Source of the DNA: Flavobacterium sharifuzzamanii
GTDB taxonomy: Bacteria > Bacteroidota > Bacteroidia > Flavobacteriales > Flavobacteriaceae
Direction: 5' to 3'
Assembly: GCF_003254585.1 (NCBI RefSeq)
Contig: NZ_QJGZ01000038.1
Coordinates: 186,001 to 250,000 of the forward strand
DNA: 64,000 nt
The notes below the pieces were generated by a model, which saw only the letters and a program-made list of their open reading frames with translations, ran no database searches and was not told where the DNA came from. Numbering within the stretch: position 1 is the first letter of the stretch; the number at the start of each line of letters is the position of its first letter. Shown here in pieces: positions 62,562 to 64,000 of this stretch. The position numbers and the translations under genes are program-made.

Positions 62562-63470
62562 ATGAGAGCATTGGTTATTTCAGGTGGTGGCAGTAAAGGC
62601 GCATTTGCTGGCGGTGTTGCCCAATATTTGATAGAAGAAAAAAAACACGAATATGACTTGTTTTTAGGGACTTCTACAGGAAGTTTATTGATTCCGCATT
62701 TAGCTCTAGGTCATATCAAAAAAATCCATTCTGTTTATACTAACGTAACCATGTCGAGTATTTTTAATATTTGCCCATTTGTGGTGAAAAGCAAGGATGG
62801 AGTCGATATTGTAACCATAAATCACTTTAATGTATTACGCCAGTTTTTTAAAGGGAAACGCACTTTTGGAGAAAGTAAAGGACTGAAAAAGTATATTCAG
62901 AATAATTTTTCTCTTTCTGATTTTAATAAGCTTAAAAAGCTAAAAACCGATGTAATTGTTACGGTAACCAATTTTACTAAAAACGAATCAGAATATAAAT
63001 CGGTAAAAGACTGTACATACGAGGAATTTTGTGAATGGTCTTGGATATCGAGCAACTATGTTCCTTTTATGAGTCTAGTTGAAAAAAACAACTGCGAATA
63101 TGGCGATGGCGGATTTTCAAGTTTAGTTCCAATTCGTGAAGCAATCAACAGAGGAGCAACAGAAATTGATGTAATTGTGCTTGAAACGGAGGTTAATACA
63201 ACGAAAACAGTAATCGGGAAAAACCCGTTTTCATTAATGATCGATTTGTTTAGAATTGCTTTAGATCAAGTAGAAAAACATGATATTGCTATAGGAAAAC
63301 TTATGGCAAACAATAAGAATGTGAAATTAAATTTATATTATACTCCTATAAAATTAACCGATAATGCTTTGATTTTTAATAAAGAGGTAATGAAAGAATG
63401 GTGGAAGCAAGGTTATGAATATGCTCAGAATAAATCGGAAGTTATGAGCGATAATAAGATATTGATTTAA
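62562..63470 (+). CDS. Patatin-like phospholipase
   Basis: A 302-residue lipid hydrolase. The ATG at 62562 gives MRALVISGGGSKGAFAGG, with the oxyanion loop GGGSKG at residues 8-13. The nucleophile is Ser38 in GTSTG, and the catalytic Asp is Asp182 in YGDGGFSS (the DG-G motif). A start at 62490 would add an inverted-repeat segment, so I rejected it. It is cytoplasmic with no signal peptide. Confidence 0.93.
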   Translation: MRALVISGGGSKGAFAGGVAQYLIEEKKHEYDLFLGTSTGSLLIPHLALGHIKKIHSVYTNVTMSSIFNICPFVVKSKDGVDIVTINHFNVLRQFFKGKRTFGESKGLKKYIQNNFSLSDFNKLKKLKTDVIVTVTNFTKNESEYKSVKDCTYEEFCEWSWISSNYVPFMSLVEKNNCEYGDGGFSSLVPIREAINRGATEIDVIVLETEVNTTKTVIGKNPFSLMIDLFRIALDQVEKHDIAIGKLMANNKNVKLNLYYTPIKLTDNALIFNKEVMKEWWKQGYEYAQNKSEVMSDNKILI

Positions 63471-63478
63471 GATTTTAG

Positions 63479-63529
63479 ATTGCAGATTTTAGATTTTAGA
63501 TTGGATGTTCTAAATCTAAAATCTGCAAT
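63479..63529. repeat. Inverted repeat, likely terminator of convergent genes
   Basis: ATTGCAGATTTTAGATTTTA on the left pairs with TCTAAATCTAAAATCTGCAA on the right, about 20 bases. It sits between the convergent patatin and edge genes. Confidence 0.7.
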
Positions 63530-63534
63530 AATAT

Positions 63535-64000
63535 TTAATACCAAAGCTCAGCAACTTCACTTTTAATGAAACTCAAAGCGGCATTACTTGGAGATTGTTT
63601 TTCTAATAAATCATTTAAGATTACTTCACGAAGTTTATCAGCATTTTCCACTTTATCGCTCATAGCAGCTTTACGAATCATTTGGATTGTTGCATTTTTT
63701 GCAGTGGTAATGATCGTCCAACATTCTTCAGACATATAAATCTGCTGTGTCAGATTATGTTCAAATTCCTGCTCGATTAGGTCAATTAAGTAATTTTCGT
63801 AATCATTTTTGTTTTGCGAAATAGGAGCAACTCTAATTAACAATTTGGTCAAATTAATACGTTCTAAGAACAAAGTCATACGCTCGCATGCTTGTAAACG
63901 TACAGGAAGAGATTCTTTGTGTGCTTGTTTATTTAGTAAAAAAGCACGCTTTCTGTCATTGTTCTTAATGTGTAGCTCAAAGAAACGATATGCTACAACT
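63535..64000 (-). CDS. Conserved hypothetical protein, cut by window edge
   Basis: An open frame that runs on the minus strand from the window edge to a stop at 63535 without an internal stop, so it is the C-terminal 154 residues of a longer protein. The ATG at 63879 is internal. Text such as RFFELHIKNNDRKRAFLLNK, SLPVRLQACERMTLFLERIN and QIYMSEECWTIITTAKN is a helical pattern found in a family common in Flavobacteria and with no known function. The N-terminus is not in the window. Confidence 0.75.
   Translation of the reverse strand, partial: VVAYRFFELHIKNNDRKRAFLLNKQAHKESLPVRLQACERMTLFLERINLTKLLIRVAPISQNKNDYENYLIDLIEQEFEHNLTQQIYMSEECWTIITTAKNATIQMIRKAAMSDKVENADKLREVILNDLLEKQSPSNAALSFIKSEVAELWY

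Overview
The window reads as chromosomal DNA of a Flavobacterium-like member of the Bacteroidota. The evidence is AT-rich intergenic DNA, weak ribosome binding sites, promoter-like TTG/TANNTTTG elements, DUF4348- and CarboxypepD_reg-type proteins, and many short-word inverted repeats between genes, as is common in Flavobacterium.

Region 1 (1-7469, minus strand) is the first part of an extracellular contractile injection system (eCIS, Afp/PVC type). In transcription order it holds a Pvc16/DUF4255 cap protein, an unknown 278-residue protein, one large sheath, two tube proteins, a 54-residue DUF5908 protein, a LysM baseplate protein, a VgrG-like spike, a PAAR tip and the first codons of a gp25-like baseplate protein cut by the window edge. 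The rest of the particle and any toxin cargo lie to the left. A 22-base dyad upstream of this operon recurs upstream of a two-component operon at 34.5 kb.

Region 2 (8.6-18.9 kb, plus strand) is a complete urea-use operon: ureABC, an outer-membrane barrel gene, ureEFGD, a nickel-transporter-like membrane protein, a urea transporter, a TonB-dependent receptor and a DUF2490 outer-membrane protein. Together these would bring in urea and nickel, assemble the nickel centre and hydrolyse urea. A triple-RidA fusion follows.

Region 3 (20-29 kb) has two AraC-family regulators, a cytosine-deaminase-like amidohydrolase broken by one in-frame stop, an ankyrin protein, a GNAT acetyltransferase, and a two-gene unit pairing a LecA-like lectin-domain protein with a monoheme cytochrome.

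Region 4 (29.5-43.9 kb) carries a lipid A phosphoethanolamine transferase with a tiny membrane ORF before it, tRNA-Arg(ACG), apt, a four-gene operon ending in a histidine kinase and a NarL-type regulator, a muramidase, pheT, an aldehyde/alcohol dehydrogenase cluster with DUF779 and an AraC regulator, and a bestrophin.

Region 5 (44-64 kb) has an RND efflux operon, a thioredoxin-like protein, a three-gene set of stripped-down sensory proteins, recG, several small exported or unknown proteins, a Dph6-like enzyme, an M1 aminopeptidase, a patatin-like lipase and a partial conserved gene at the right edge.
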